Source: G965197715 sp965247615
GTDB taxonomy: Bacteria; Chloroflexota; Dehalococcoidia; Lucifugimonadales; UBA1127
Direction: 5' to 3'
DNA length: 64,000 nt
Assembly: GCA_965247615.1 (NCBI GenBank)
Contig: OZ252022.1
Coordinates: 2,728,001 to 2,792,000, forward strand
Part shown: positions 46,227 to 56,900 of the stretch, in pieces
Numbering within the stretch: position 1 is the first letter of the stretch
Layout of the letters: the number at the start of each line of letters is the position of its first letter
Position numbers and translations under genes: made by a program
The notes under the pieces: generated by a model
What the model saw: only the letters and a program-made list of their open reading frames with translations
The model's database searches: none
What the model was told of the DNA's origin: nothing

Positions 46227-47489
46227 CTATTCGTACCACCCCGACGCGAAGATCAGCCCGTCATGGCGCACCGCCCAGGTGTGCTTCTGCCGGTCATCAC
46301 CCGTTTCAGGGTTCAGCAGCACGTAGTCGCCCCAGCGTCCCGACTCGGTGGCGCCCAAAAGGTCGTCGCCGTAGAAGTATTCGGTGGCGTCGACACGGAG
46401 CCTCGGATCCCGACCTCGAAACATCGGATCATGGTGGGCTATGGTGTAGCCGTCTTCGTCGATGACGAAGACGTACCACTGGCCGTCCACACTCTCCCTG
46501 GAGTTGTAGTAGGCCACCGTGTCCTCGCGGCCGATGGCGTTGTACAGTTCTATAGCCCTCCCTACAAAGGCCCTGGTGTAAGCGGGGGCGTCGTACTTGG
46601 CGGGCCCGCGCTCATGCCATCCCGACCCAAAGGTCAGGCCGTCATATTCGACCATCCAGGAATGTTTGGTCTCGACGGCGCCCGGGGCCGGGTTCGTGAA
46701 AGTGTAACTGAACCAAGCGCCATCCTCGTCGGCAACCGCGACTACCGCCTCTCCGGCGGGATAGTTGTTGGGCCCGACGGCCGCGGAAGCGGGCCGGCCT
46801 ACGAGGTCGGGGTTGGCGGCGTGGGCCAGCATCGTGTCGTTCCGGTCGAGGATGAACATGTACCAATGACCGTCAATGCTCTCCTTGGTATTGTAGTAGG
46901 TGACGGTGGCATCGAGACCCTCTGAGTCATACTTGCTGATGGCCGCCTTGACGAAGTACTTGGTGTACTCGGCAGGCTCCCACTTGGGAGGTACGAACGC
47001 CGGCGATTTGGTGGCGGCGGCGATTCTCGCCTCCGCAATGGCGTCTATGATGCTGGAAAGCACCACGATGCCTTCCATCAATTCAAAGGTCTGCACCGTT
47101 TCCTGGTCGGGAGCGGCGGCCGTGGCAGATTCAAAAACCCTGTGAATCTCGCGGTCCAAGCTACTCAGTCGCTCCTTGAAGGCCGGGTTCCGGGTGTTTT
47201 CGATGATGAGGTGGATCAATTTGCCCAGACGCTCGGAGTCCACTTTCCGTGTCTCGGTCAAGTCCGCGTCCGACAACTCCTGCAGCTGCCCAATGATGGA
47301 GGCAATGGTGGCCTGATCCAGGGAGGCGATGTCCCCCGCTGGACCAGGCGGCCCCACCGGGCCAGAAGCGCCTGCCGGGCCCTGAGATCCGGGAGGACCC
47401 TATTCCCCAACAGGCCCGGCATCTCCCAGGCAGGCAACAACCAGCAGGACAAGAGCAATGATCGAGATTGCCGCCATTAGTACGCGCAT
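46227..47489 (-). pseudogene. collagen-like/double-Cache lipoprotein interrupted by an in-frame TAG
   Basis: ATG 47489 (GGAG at 9 nt) begins MRVLMAAISIIALVLLVVAC, a lipoprotein signal with lipobox LVVAC. DAGPVGE is followed by TAG (47400-47402) and then GPPGSQGPAGASGPVGPPG, a Gly-x-y collagen-like stretch; the pattern GEQGPPG predicts Gln (CAG) at the TAG. After a helical region (about 60-150) come two Cache sensor domains: SIDGHWYMFILDRNDTMLAH, AGEAVVAVADEDGAWFSYTF, YDGLTFGSGWHERGPA; then ESVDGQWYVFVIDEDGYTIA, HTWAVRHDGLIFASGWYE. About 420 codons in all. It could be an extracellular ligand-binding protein; the rest of the frame is intact, so the TAG is recent, suppressed, or a sequencing error. 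Confidence 0.75.
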
Positions 47490-47495
47490 TGTCAT

Positions 47496-48433
47496 ACTCT
47501 CCGCTTGCGTCCCCGTTGGCACAGACTTAGCCGCTCAGTGCGGCGGCGTGTCATTTCATTCATCGGGCGGAGCATATCACAAAGGAGTTTCAAACTGCCC
47601 TTCCCGAAACGGGGGGCCTGCTTCGAGAAGGGCCCTCCCCAACCCTTTGGTGATGCTCGTGCCAGACCGAGAAAGATGAAGAGGCTCGTCAGACAGGATG
47701 CCATTCAGCCCCGACGATCTGCCTCCACGGAGCGGAACTGCCCACCCGGCCAAGCATTGACAGGTTGCCGAAGAATGAGCCTTGCTGGGACGACGTAGCC
47801 GGTTGAGCGGACAGCGCCGATGGTTTGGTGCCTTCATCCATCTACGCCCGAAGGCATAGGAACCGCAGACACCTCCCGCAGCACCGCCCACCACGAAGGA
47901 TACGAGGACGCCTGTGTCGGAAGACTCGACAGGGAGCGCATCAGCGAACAGGGCGCCTATCCAGTTGCCACTAGGTTGGCGTGGCATAACGGATGTTGAG
48001 AACAGGGGGACAGGCGAGACCGTCAACGTCGAGCCTCCCTGCACGGCGCGCAGCGGGCTTTCGCTCAAAGGCACTGACTTGGGTCTCATTACAGGTCAAG
48101 AACAAACCGCAGCGTGAAGATTCTTGATCTTGTCCAGTTTGGTGCAGCTGACTTGACGGTAGGCAGTACCATCTTAGAGCTGTGGATGGTCCTGTGAGCC
48201 TACCGAGGGCCTCGCCTCACGTGTTGTGGGGTGATGCGGTGGTTGGCCACCCAATAAACGGCCCTCCCATTCGGTCTTGGTGAGTCTCCGAAGCTCCTGG
48301 GGGATGGGTAGAAAGAACGATGCCCCCGCGGGTTTCACCTTGGCTTCAGCTTAGTATTCGATGATAATGTCGCTTTCGTCGCCACCCTGGGTAAAACCGG
48401 CTTCTCCCGCAGGTTCAACCGGTGACTTCTGCC
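47496..48433. other. 940-bp stretch without a recognised gene
   Basis: Nothing is firmly identifiable. A minus-strand frame (47577-48089) contains a hydrophobic Gly-rich segment (VLVSFVVGGAAGGVCGSYAF) followed by GRRW, which could be the C-terminal anchor of a lost surface protein, but it has no ribosome site and no homology I know. The right end is the upstream region of the hydrolase gene. Confidence 0.3.
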
Positions 48434-48461
48434 TTGACAACCCGGTTCCCCAAATTACAAT
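48434..48461 (+). promoter_or_regulatory. sigma-70 promoter of the alpha/beta-hydrolase gene
   Basis: TTGACA (48434-48439), 16-bp spacer, TACAAT (48456-48461), 42 bp before ATG 48504. A near-consensus match at both boxes. Confidence 0.7.
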
Positions 48462-48503
48462 TGCCTGGGGCGCCGGTTCTGGGGTCAAGAAGGAGGAACT
48501 GCA

Positions 48504-49262
48504 ATGCCGTTTTATACCAAGGGCGATGTCCGCATCCACTATAAGGAGGCTGGGTCTGGTTTCCCGCTTCTGGTCATCCCCGGCGGGGGATTGAACTCCC
48601 TGGTCAGCAACTGGCCTAGGCAGGTGTTCAACGCAATGGAGGAGTTCAAGAACGACTTCCGTTGCATCACCATGGACCAGCGCAACGCCAATGGCGGAGA
48701 GTCCAGCGGGCCGGTCCAGATCAACGACCCATGGGGAGCCTTCGCCGACGACCACCTGGGGTTGATGGACCACCTCGGGATACAGGAGTTCTTCTTCATG
48801 GGCTACTGCATCGGTGGCCCTTTTGCACTCAAGCTCATGGAACGGGCGCCCGAACGCGTCCTGGCAGGCGTGCTCTGCCAGCCCGTCGGACACGCAAAGG
48901 CAACACCGGACTCCATGTACAACTCCGGCCGCGATAGCTGGGGTCCCGAGCTATGCGCCCGGCGGGCTGACGTGACGATGGAGATTGTTGAAGAGTACCT
49001 GCACAACCTTTACCGCATCCAGCCGGACTTCGTGTACTGCGTGTCGCGGGACTTCGCGCGCTCGTGCCAGACACCGATGTTGGTCATGCCTGACGACACA
49101 CCATCGCACTCGTACGAGGCCGCCATGGACCTAGTGGCGTTGGCGCCGAAAGCCGAGGTGACGGCGTATCCCTGGAAGGAGTCAGAGGACGTCAAAGCCA
49201 AGACGATAAACCAGGTGCGCGACTTCCTTCTGGCGCATCAACCCGCGACAACCGCCCGCTGA
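48504..49262 (+). CDS. alpha/beta-hydrolase with Cys nucleophile
   Basis: 252-aa alpha/beta-hydrolase fold protein. ATG 48504 follows AAGGAGG at 8 nt. The oxyanion-hole strand is PLLVIPGGGLNSL and the second strand is CITMDQRNANGGES. The nucleophile elbow is FFFMGYCIGGPFAL, so the G-x-nucleophile-x-G position holds Cys102 instead of the usual Ser, as in dienelactone hydrolases. A late PMLVMPDDTPSHSYEAA supplies candidate Asp and His. No signal peptide. It could be an esterase, a C-C hydrolase or a non-hydrolytic member; substrate unknown. It has its own strong promoter and stands alone, followed by an istB remnant. Confidence 0.88.
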   Translation: MPFYTKGDVRIHYKEAGSGFPLLVIPGGGLNSLVSNWPRQVFNAMEEFKNDFRCITMDQRNANGGESSGPVQINDPWGAFADDHLGLMDHLGIQEFFFMGYCIGGPFALKLMERAPERVLAGVLCQPVGHAKATPDSMYNSGRDSWGPELCARRADVTMEIVEEYLHNLYRIQPDFVYCVSRDFARSCQTPMLVMPDDTPSHSYEAAMDLVALAPKAEVTAYPWKESEDVKAKTINQVRDFLLAHQPATTAR

Positions 49263-49612
49263 AAGGCAGTACCGCAATCTGGCCGCCCAGTGCGCCGCCG
49301 AGTGCGTAGACCACCCGACTACCAGCTCCGCCTCGCGGAACTGGAACTCATCGGCCGCCACCAACAGCGCAGGGTCCGCAAGGCCAGCTTGCCCGCTCTC
49401 AAGAGCGTGGATACCATCGACTTCTTGGCCGTCCCCTCGGTGAACGGGGCGCAGGTGACGCCGCTGGCCCGCTGCGAATACACCGAACGCCGGGAGAACG
49501 TCATCGCCATCGGAAACAGCGGCGCCGGCAAGACCCACGTGGCCCTGGGGTTGGGCTTGGCCGCCCGTCAACGGGGACTTTCGGTGGGCTTCGCTGCCGC
49601 CGCCCCCTGACA
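49263..49612 (+). pseudogene. IS21-family istB remnant
   Basis: RQYRNLAAQCAAECVDH is in one frame; then YQLRLAELELIGRHQQRRVR, ASLPALKSVDTIDFLAVPSV, RCEYTERRENVIAIGNSGAG and KTHVALGLGLAARQRGLSVG are in the next. The Walker A motif is GNSGAGKTH. The frame stops at 49610, before Walker B. It is the ATPase-helper half of an IS21 element; neither istA in this window is adjacent (the istA pseudogene is 10 kb away). Confidence 0.8.
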
Positions 49613-49892
49613 ATGCTCGCAGCCCGGTACTGTGTACAGTCAACTAAGGTCGGAAGTGGTGGGCCATTGTTGGCTGAGGCGATAGAGCGCCTTCGAGGGG
49701 AATTCGGCTCGGTCATCGATCCGGTAGGCAGCTGAGAGTGCCTGTGCCGCATCTGATGTGCTGGCCTGATCCGGTGTTGATCACTCAGATGACATGCAGA
49801 TGGCGGCTGCAAGGATTAGGGCCGTCCGGGGGCTAACATAACGGACGGCACAAAGACCGGGCCGGGCCACTACAGAGGAATTGGCTCTCACA

Positions 49893-50330
49893 ATGTACGT
49901 AGGTAGAGCAATCTTGTGGTTCAGTGTCGCACTTGTTGGTAGTGGCATAGTCGGCTACGTCTTCGGCTTATGGGAGGCACGACCTACCATCAACACGCTT
50001 GCGATTGTGGGGGCTGTAGCTGTTGTAGTCGCCGCGATTACTGTGGTAGCAATAGTCCGAGCTTTCCTCCGATCACGCTCGCTCCACGTTTCACTGAACC
50101 GCCTGTCGGTGGACGCAACAATCGGGCTAGTCTGGAGTGGCGTTGCCATCGTTGTCGGCATTAACATCAGCGCTTTCCTTGGTTTCACCATTGGCCTTCG
50201 GACGGCACAGTCCGTGACGGATATTCTTTCGGGAGTAGGCGTTGTTGCCACACTAGTTGCGTTCACTGCGGTGCTAGTCATTATCATGTCTAAGAGGCGT
50301 TCTCGCTACAGATGGGGCAGACGACGTTAG
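49893..50330 (+). CDS. four-helix membrane protein, unknown function
   Basis: 145 aa from ATG 49893; a TTG at 49881 lies too close to GAGGAA (49875-49880) to be favoured. Four hydrophobic segments: ILWFSVALVGSGIVGYVFGL, TLAIVGAVAVVVAAITVVAI, IGLVWSGVAIVVGINISAFL, and GVGVVATLVAFTAVLVIIM. The C-terminus is basic (SKRRSRYRWGRRR), suggesting it faces the cytoplasm. No family recognised. GC and codon use look lower than in the core genes, hinting at foreign origin. Confidence 0.55.
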   Translation: MYVGRAILWFSVALVGSGIVGYVFGLWEARPTINTLAIVGAVAVVVAAITVVAIVRAFLRSRSLHVSLNRLSVDATIGLVWSGVAIVVGINISAFLGFTIGLRTAQSVTDILSGVGVVATLVAFTAVLVIIMSKRRSRYRWGRRR

Positions 50331-50361
50331 GCACCGACACCTCGCCGGCAGTGGCCGTCTA

Positions 50362-50670
50362 GTGTGCCGAACTGCCGATATATGCGCCCGGGCCCTAAAC
50401 ATTCTAGTAGAGGGTTCTTCCATGCGTGCACCGATGCGGGTGCTGGGCATCTCGGTGACGACGGTCATGAAGCTCCCGGTTGATGCGGGCACCGCGTGTG
50501 CGGTGCGACTAGATATTGAGCTTCTACTACGCCAAGGGATGGAACGCGGCGTAGGCTACGGGCGTGATCGACAGCGCCAGTGATGTTTCGACATGGACCG
50601 GCATGGAGAGCGACAACAAGCTGATCATCTCGTGGCCGGTGAGCCAGCGCCCCCATCACTTTCCTTGCCC
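50362..50670 (+). pseudogene. IS1-family transposase remnant
   Basis: ALNILVEGSSMRAPMRVLGI and SVTTVMKLPVDAGTACA match the InsA-type helix-turn-helix (RALVEGNSIRAxxRxxGVxxxTVxKLLVxxGxACA). In the next frame SFYYAKGWNAA and then DVSTWTGMESDNKLIISWPV match the InsB-type catalytic start (WSFxYAK ... DVWTWTAIDxDTKLxxSW). Interrupted by a frameshift and a TAG; the rest is missing. Confidence 0.55.
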
Positions 50671-50727
50671 TCCCACGTCTTCAGTCACCATCCCCTGACT
50701 AATGGGACACGCTCCCACTGGGAGAGG

Positions 50728-50765
50728 GGAGCAGGCAGGGTACCCGCAAGGGGTGCTCCTACGGA
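50728..50765. repeat. REP-like palindrome, relative of the 9825 element
   Basis: GGAGCA (50728-50733) pairs with TGCTCC (50754-50759) and encloses the self-complementary GGGTACCC (50738-50745). The right part, GCAAGGGGTGCTCCTACGG, closely resembles GCAAGGGACGCCCCTACGG at 9854-9872. Confidence 0.45.
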
Positions 50766-50947
50766 TAGCAGGCAACAGCAGGCGAGGTCGAATCACCCTT
50801 ACGCTCTGGTATACTCGCCCCATTCTGACCGGAAGCGCGCCTAGCGAGTGACTTCCCGCCTGGATGATTGACAGGTAGAGCCGAACCTGGCGCAGCCAGA
50901 CCAGACCGAGGCATAGGCAGCTCCAGCCTTCCGGGGGACATCCGCCA

Positions 50948-52561
50948 GTGGACAACTCACTACTGCACCTTGCGCTGTTGCTAGTCTTCGCCAAGCTGGC
51001 GGAAGGTCTGGCCAACCGGACTGGCAACAGCCCGCTGGCCGCATAGGTATTGGTGGGCATCCTGCTGGGTCCGGTGACAGGCGTGGTGCCCGCCGGCGAA
51101 CACCTGGGCCTCTTCTTCGATGTCGGCGTTGTACTGCTCTTCTTCCTCGTGGGCGTGGATGAGATCGACATCGCCGGATTCATCAGGACCATCAAGAAAC
51201 GGCTCTTCATCGCGGCCGTCGTGGCCTTCGCGATACCCCTGGCGATCGGTGTACCGGTCATCTACTACGTGCTGGGCCATCACATGGCGACGGCGATCGC
51301 GTTGTCCGGAATCCTCGCGCTGTCCAGCCTGGGGGTTGCGGCCAGAGTCCTGGGTGACCTGGGCCAGTTGAAGCGTCCCATCGGTCTGGAGATATTCACT
51401 GTGGTCGTCCTGGTGGAGGTGGCCGGCTTGTTGGTGGTGGCATTCACCATCGAGGAGTTGGAGCACACAGAACACGTGAATCAGTTCCACCCGGTGCAAG
51501 CGGCCATCCTCGTGGGGCAGATCGCAGTCTTCTCCATCGTGGCCTGGTTCCTCGGCTCGCGGGTGTTCGTTCCGGTAGTCACCAGGCTCAGGCAGTTCCT
51601 GGCGGCGCCGCAACTGAGCTTCGGCCTCTTTCTCGGCGCGCTCTTCCTGATAGTCGTGGCGGCGGAACAGATAGGGCTCCACGGCTCCCTGGGAGCGCTT
51701 CTGCTGGGAGCGGCGCTTTCACAACTGCCTCACAGGCTCAGGTTCGAGGTGCTGCCGGGGCTGCGAAGCGCGGCGCTAGGGTTCTTCGTGCCGCTGTTCT
51801 TCGCGTCGGCGGGACTGCACCTGAACGCCTCCTTCCTCCACCTGCCCGCCACGACCATCGGCGTGGTCATCGGTCTCGCGGTAGGGGCCAAGCTTGCGGG
51901 GTCGATGCTGGCCCCGCGCCTGGCAGGGCTGGACTGGCCCGGGAGCATCGGCTGGGGGTTGATGGCTAAGGGCGCCATGGAGGTGGCTCTGCTCCTGGTG
52001 CTGCTGGAACTGAACGCCATCACGGAGGAATTGTTCTCCCTGCTGACGATCGTCATGCTGGCCTTTATCCTCATAGTGCCGAAACTCATGGAGCGGTCTC
52101 TGCGGAAGAAACACGAGGCTGAACCGGCGGACACGTTGGGAATGTTAGTTCCGCCCCCCTATGCCCGGTACGTCCTAGACGACAAGGTGGTAGGAGACGC
52201 CTTCAATCCCTCGACAGCGGTGCCGTACGCGTCCCTGTCCCTGGAGTCCTTCTTCAGGTTCTGGATGACTCCGGGGCAGATGGACTACGTTGTGCGGGAC
52301 CTGGCAGGGAAGCCCGCAGGAGTCCTCTCGCTGAAGAAGGTCAAAGAAGTCTCCACAGGCCAATGGGCCGCCACGTCTCTGGATTCGCTGCTGATTGTCC
52401 AGTTTCCCACGGTCAGTCCGGACGAGCCCTTCGACGATGCACTGGAGAAGATGGTGAAGCGGAGCATTACCGCCGTCCCCGTGGTGGACGAGCACACTGG
52501 AGACCTGCTGGGCGAACTCACCGCCACGAATGTTTACTCCCTCCTGCTGGAGAGTGAGTAG
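50948..52561 (+). pseudogene. CPA2-type cation/proton antiporter with C-terminal CBS domain, interrupted by in-frame TAG
   Basis: GTG 50948 begins MDNSLLHLALLLVFAKLAEG; at codon 33 a TAG (51044-51046) interrupts NSPLAA*VLVGILLGPVTG, where relatives have Glu or Gln (PxxxGELLxGILLGP). After it the frame is intact for about 505 codons, with roughly 11-12 hydrophobic helices: FDVGVVLLFFLVGVDEIDIA, VPVIYYVLGHHMATAIALSG, ALGFFVPLFFASAGLHLNAS and MAKGAMEVALLLVLLELNAI. The C-terminal cytoplasmic region ends in a CBS-like domain (FDDALEKMVKRSITAVPVVD, GELTATNVYSLLLE). It is a Na+/H+ or K+/H+ exchanger of the KefB/NapA type. Re-initiation at GTG 51050 would lose helix 1. Confidence 0.8.
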
Positions 52562-52579
52562 GCTGAACCGGGGGAGTCA

Positions 52580-52914
52580 TGGCGGTGGCAGCGTTCCCTG
52601 GACTCCAGCGATCGCTGGGATGACGGACGTGCGGCGGCCGCAACCCCGGCCTGCTGCAGTTTGGCCGCCGCGCCCTCGACCATCCGTGTCAGATCCGAGG
52701 TGGGCAGCTCGCCCGGTTCCTTCCCCGTCTTGCTCCAGACCGCCTTGCGCACCTGCTGCTCCCCGAACCCCTGGGACGCCCCCAGGCCCAGGAGCGCCTT
52801 CCGCAGCGACGGGGCCAAGGCCTGCTCCGCGCCGGACGCCTGGGCGAACATCTCGCCGTCGCCGTACAACGAGTTCCCGAACTGAGCCCCGAAGCTGCGC
52901 AGCGCCCACTTCAA
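52580..52914 (-). pseudogene. Rad52/Rad22-like recombination protein, C-terminal fragment
   Basis: LKWALRSFGAQFGNSLYGDG resembles the LKRAxRxxGxxFGxSLY segment that ends the DNA-binding core of Rad52/Rad22-type single-strand annealing proteins. It is followed by a linker, a helical tail (ALAPSLRKALLGLGASQGFG, KAVWSKTGKEPGELPTSDLT, MVEGAAAKLQQAG) and no further domain. The N-terminal core is absent; upstream is a TGA in the same frame. Such proteins are often phage- or plasmid-borne. Assignment is from memory and modest. Confidence 0.4.
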
Positions 52915-53104
52915 CCTGTCAGTGACTGCCCCTGCGATACGCGGTTTCGTGACTCTCCCCTCTCTCCTCCGCGGCCGTCTATTGGAGCGTCGGGCTCGTG
53001 GACGCGGAGCTCCCCTTCGCGAGGCGTCTCAGGGTTTCCGCGCCCAATGGCTACTCAACGGCCATTACGCCTAGTATGATCTAGGGCCATACAGGTGGAG
53101 TGAA

Positions 53105-53881
53105 ATGAGAAAGCTCGTTGTCCTGCTCACCATAGCTGCCCTTGTATCAAGCGTGACGGCGGTCCTGGCCGGATGCGGATCGTCTGCGCCGACGGACCAG
53201 CGCGCTGCAGCGCCCACGGAGACCACATCGCCACTCCTGAAGCCCATCGCCACCGTATCTACTCCTCTAGTGGGTGACTCCGTGTCAACACCAACTCCCG
53301 CGTCGTCTGCCGGCGACGGGATTGAATTCGCGCCCGTCGACTCTTTCGGAACGTCCGGGAAACAGGATTCCATAACGGTTGTTGATCCGGATTCTCCCCA
53401 GAAGGGTGGCCCGGGCGCCACCGGCCCTGTCGAGGGTGACCCCTACACCTGGCAGGACGGCGACAGGACAATGACGGTGAAGCTTCAGACAGACCTGGTA
53501 GTCGAGAAAGGCTCCGGCGGACTGCCTCGTGACGTCGTTTCAGCCGACGAGGGCGGAACTAACGTTGTCAGGAGTGCGGATGGACAATCGAATAGTGATG
53601 CCCTGCCCGTCTTTCGCTCGGAGTCCGGCGCGCTGATGACCCTCCCCGGCGGCGTTCTGCTGGTGCTCAGCTCTGCATGGAGCCAGGCGGAAACGAACGC
53701 CTTTTTCTCCAACAACGGGATCAAGATGGGCCGCGTGTCGGAGTTGGACTACGTCGCCAACGGCTTCTTCGTTGAAACTGAGCCAGGGTTCCCCTCGCTG
53801 GACCTCGCCAACGCCCTGGCAGTGCAGGAGGGTGTGGAAATCTCCAGCCCCAATTGGGGAAGAGAAGCCACCCCGAAGTGA
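53105..53881 (+). CDS. lipoprotein with subtilase-prodomain-like C-terminus
   Basis: 258 aa. ATG 53105 follows GGAG at 4 nt. Signal peptide MRKLVVLLTIAALVSSVTAV with lipobox LAGC, then a Ser/Thr/Pro-rich linker (25-80). The last 75 residues (LPGGVLLVLSSAWSQAETNA, FFSNNGIKMGRVSELDYVAN, FFVETEPGFPSLDLANALAV, QEGVEISSPNWGRE) follow the pattern of I9/fervidolysin-type prodomains: strand, helix, NGFxVE strand, helix, 'GVExxxPNW'. The next gene, 79 bp downstream, is a large subtilase that lacks its own prodomain. It is therefore likely a separately encoded folding chaperone or inhibitor tethered to the membrane. The function is inferred; the resemblance is visible in sequence. Confidence 0.7.
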   Translation: MRKLVVLLTIAALVSSVTAVLAGCGSSAPTDQRAAAPTETTSPLLKPIATVSTPLVGDSVSTPTPASSAGDGIEFAPVDSFGTSGKQDSITVVDPDSPQKGGPGATGPVEGDPYTWQDGDRTMTVKLQTDLVVEKGSGGLPRDVVSADEGGTNVVRSADGQSNSDALPVFRSESGALMTLPGGVLLVLSSAWSQAETNAFFSNNGIKMGRVSELDYVANGFFVETEPGFPSLDLANALAVQEGVEISSPNWGREATPK

Positions 53882-53960
53882 TTGTTGCCTGTGAATACCC
53901 CGGGTCGTTGTGACCCACTGTTCCCGTGAAAGCTAACGGCTCCTCAGAGTCATCTATCCC

Positions 53961-56900
53961 ATGACCAGGATGCTCAGTCCGGCCAGACTGCTGTCGGCGG
54001 CGGGATTCTCCCTGCTCTGCCTAGTGCTGGCCCTGGGCTACGCCAGCGCGCAGTCTCCTCCCGCCGCGCCTACCATCGACTCTGTAACTTCTGGCGATGC
54101 CACACTTACCGTAGCCTGGACTGCTCCCGCCGGCGCAACTGGCATCACTGCCTACGACGTGCGTCGCATTGAGACCAGCGCGGATGAGACAGATGACGCC
54201 AACTGGGCCGTCGAGGACAACGCCTGGACATCCCGCGCGCTGCAATACACCATCACCGGCTTGACCAACGGCACGGAGTACGACGTGCAGGTGCGCGCGG
54301 TCAACTCCACCGGCGATGGGACCTGGTCCGCAACTAAGGTCGGGACGCCTGCCTTGCCCGCTCCCGCCGTCGATTCCGTTCGCGCCGACGACCGAGCCGT
54401 GCTGGTTACCTGGAGCGCTCCCACCGGAATCACTACCGGAGTTGCCGCTTACGACGTGCGCTACATCGAGACCAGCGCTGATGAGATGGTGGACGCCAAC
54501 TGGACTGTGGAGGAGGACGCCTGGAACGAGGGCGACGGCAGCCTGGCCTACGCCGTCACCGGCCTAACCAACGGCACGGAGTACGACGTGCAGCTGCGCG
54601 CGGTGGACGAAGACGATGTCGACGGCGCCTGGTCGGCCACAACCAGCGCAACCCCCGCGGACCACGGCGACACTCGCGCCGCAGCCACGAGCGTGACCGC
54701 GGGCGCGAGGGTGTGGGGCGCCATTGACCCCGCCGACGATGAGGACTACTTCAGCTTTAGCGTGTCAAGCACAGCCGATTACTGGATTTACACTTTAGGC
54801 GACCTGGATACAGTGGGCGAGCTGCTGGACAGCAACGGTATGTCCATCGACATCAGCGATAGAGGAGGTGTGCTGCCCAACCCGGACAACTTCTTCCTGT
54901 GGCAAAGGCTCCAGGCCGGGACGTACTCCATCAAGGTAACCGGCTACGGATCTACTGACGAACCGTATATCCTTCGGGTCAGGGAGTTCACGGACACCAC
55001 GTCTAGGCGCAACGCGGCCACTCTGAATCTCAACAGCTTCGCAAGCGCCACCATAGACCCGGAAGACGACGAAGACTACTTCAAGCTGGAGCTTTCCGAG
55101 ACAACGGAAGTTGCCATTCGCGCCTCCGGCTTTCCTGACACCGTTGGTGAGTTGCAAAGGAGCAATGGCACAGTGATAGCATCCAACGATGACGGCTATC
55201 TCCCTGGCGGCAGGACGAACTTTCTCATTAGAGAAAGCCTCTCCGCCGGAGTGTACTACGTCAAGGTCAGCTCTTTCGCAAGTAATTCCGATGGGCCGTA
55301 CACGGTATACGCTACAGAAATAACCGAGCCGGGCGGCGCCGTCGCCGACGCTCAGCCGCTGACCCTCGGCGGTACGGCGGGAGGAAACATAGACCCGGCC
55401 GGCGACGAGGACTACTTCAGCCTGACTCTCACAGAGACCACTTTCGTGACCATCGGCGGAGTGAGCGACGTCACTAATATCAGCGGTGGCCTGACCGATG
55501 AAAACGATTTCAAGGCTCCGGTAGATTCGATTCACTTTGACGACTTGTTTATCTTCGAGGGCAGACTGGACGCGGGCACATACTACTTGAAGGTGACGGG
55601 CAAGGACGCCACAGACACGGGACGTTACACCGTTAGGGCGATCGTGGAGACCTCCTACACCTATTTCGTAAACCGCTGCTCCAACATCTCTACCAGCAGC
55701 AGCATAAACGACCCGCTCTACGGCTGCCAGTGGCACCTGAAGAACAATGACCAGTTCCGCAACAGTGGTGGGCATGACATACGCGTCGAGGAGGTATGGC
55801 CCACCTACACAGGCTCCGGCATCAACGTGGCAGTGGTGGACGATGGAATGCACTACCGGCACGAGGACCTGACTGACAACGTCCTCACCTCCTTCAATCA
55901 CAACTATGACCCGGACCTTACCGATAAAACCGACATATACAATCCATTCGAGGACCACGGCACCGCGGTGGCCGGCCTCATCGCGGCGAAGGACAACAAC
56001 CTCGGCATGCGCGGCGTAGCCCCCGAGGCCAAGATATACGGATACAATTTTCTGGTGTATGACACCGATGCCAACGGAGCGGACGCCATGTCTCGCAACG
56101 CGGCGACCACGGCCATATCCAACAACAGCTGGGGGCCTAGGGAGTCCGGTCACCCGGAGCCTGCTACTGAACTTTGGGAAGCGGCTGTCAAAGACGGCGT
56201 CACCACCGGATACGACGGGAAAGGCGTCTTCTACGCCTGGGCTGCCGGCAACGGAGGAGACCGCGCCGACTACTCCACTCTGGACGAGTTAGCGAACTTC
56301 TATGCCGTGACGGCCGTCTGCGCTGTCGGGCACGACGACATTAGAAGCGACTACTCGGAAGCAGGCGCAAACCTGTGGGTGTGCGGGCCGTCCAGCAGCG
56401 GGAGGGATGGCCAGCCCCGAATAGCCACCACCGATAACGGCCATCGGTATAGGGGCAGTTTTGGCGGCACCAGCGCCGCCACTCCCATCGTATCCGGCGT
56501 CGTCGCGCTGGTTCGAGAAGCAAACAACGCGTTGACGTGGCGGGACGTCAAGCTCATTCTGGCTGCCTCTGCCCGCAAGAACGACCCGGATAACACCGGC
56601 TGGGTGGAAGGAGCTTTCAAATACGGGTCGACCACGGACCGCTACAACTTCAACCACGAGTACGGCTTCGGCATGGTGGACGCCAAGGCAGCCACGGACC
56701 TGGCTCCGGGCTGGACCAACGTCCGCGACTTGAGGGAAGCCACCTCTGAGTCAGGCGTCATCAACCTGCGAATCCCCGACCCGCCCTTGTTGGGTGGGCC
56801 TAACACGGTTACTGCCAGCCTGACCGTAGACCCTTATGTGGAGTTCGTTGAGTTTGTGGAGGTCAACGCCCACTTCAACCACTCTTCCTTCCGGGATCTG

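Noticed and set aside
48351..48893. Antisense frame opposite the alpha/beta-hydrolase
   Set aside because: The plus-strand gene has a consensus promoter, a ribosome site and clear family motifs; the antisense frame has none.
38746..51046. Genome-wide reassignment of TAG to Gln
   Set aside because: ppdK and rpoD end in TAG, with no sign that translation should continue; half of the TAG cases are in dead transposons.
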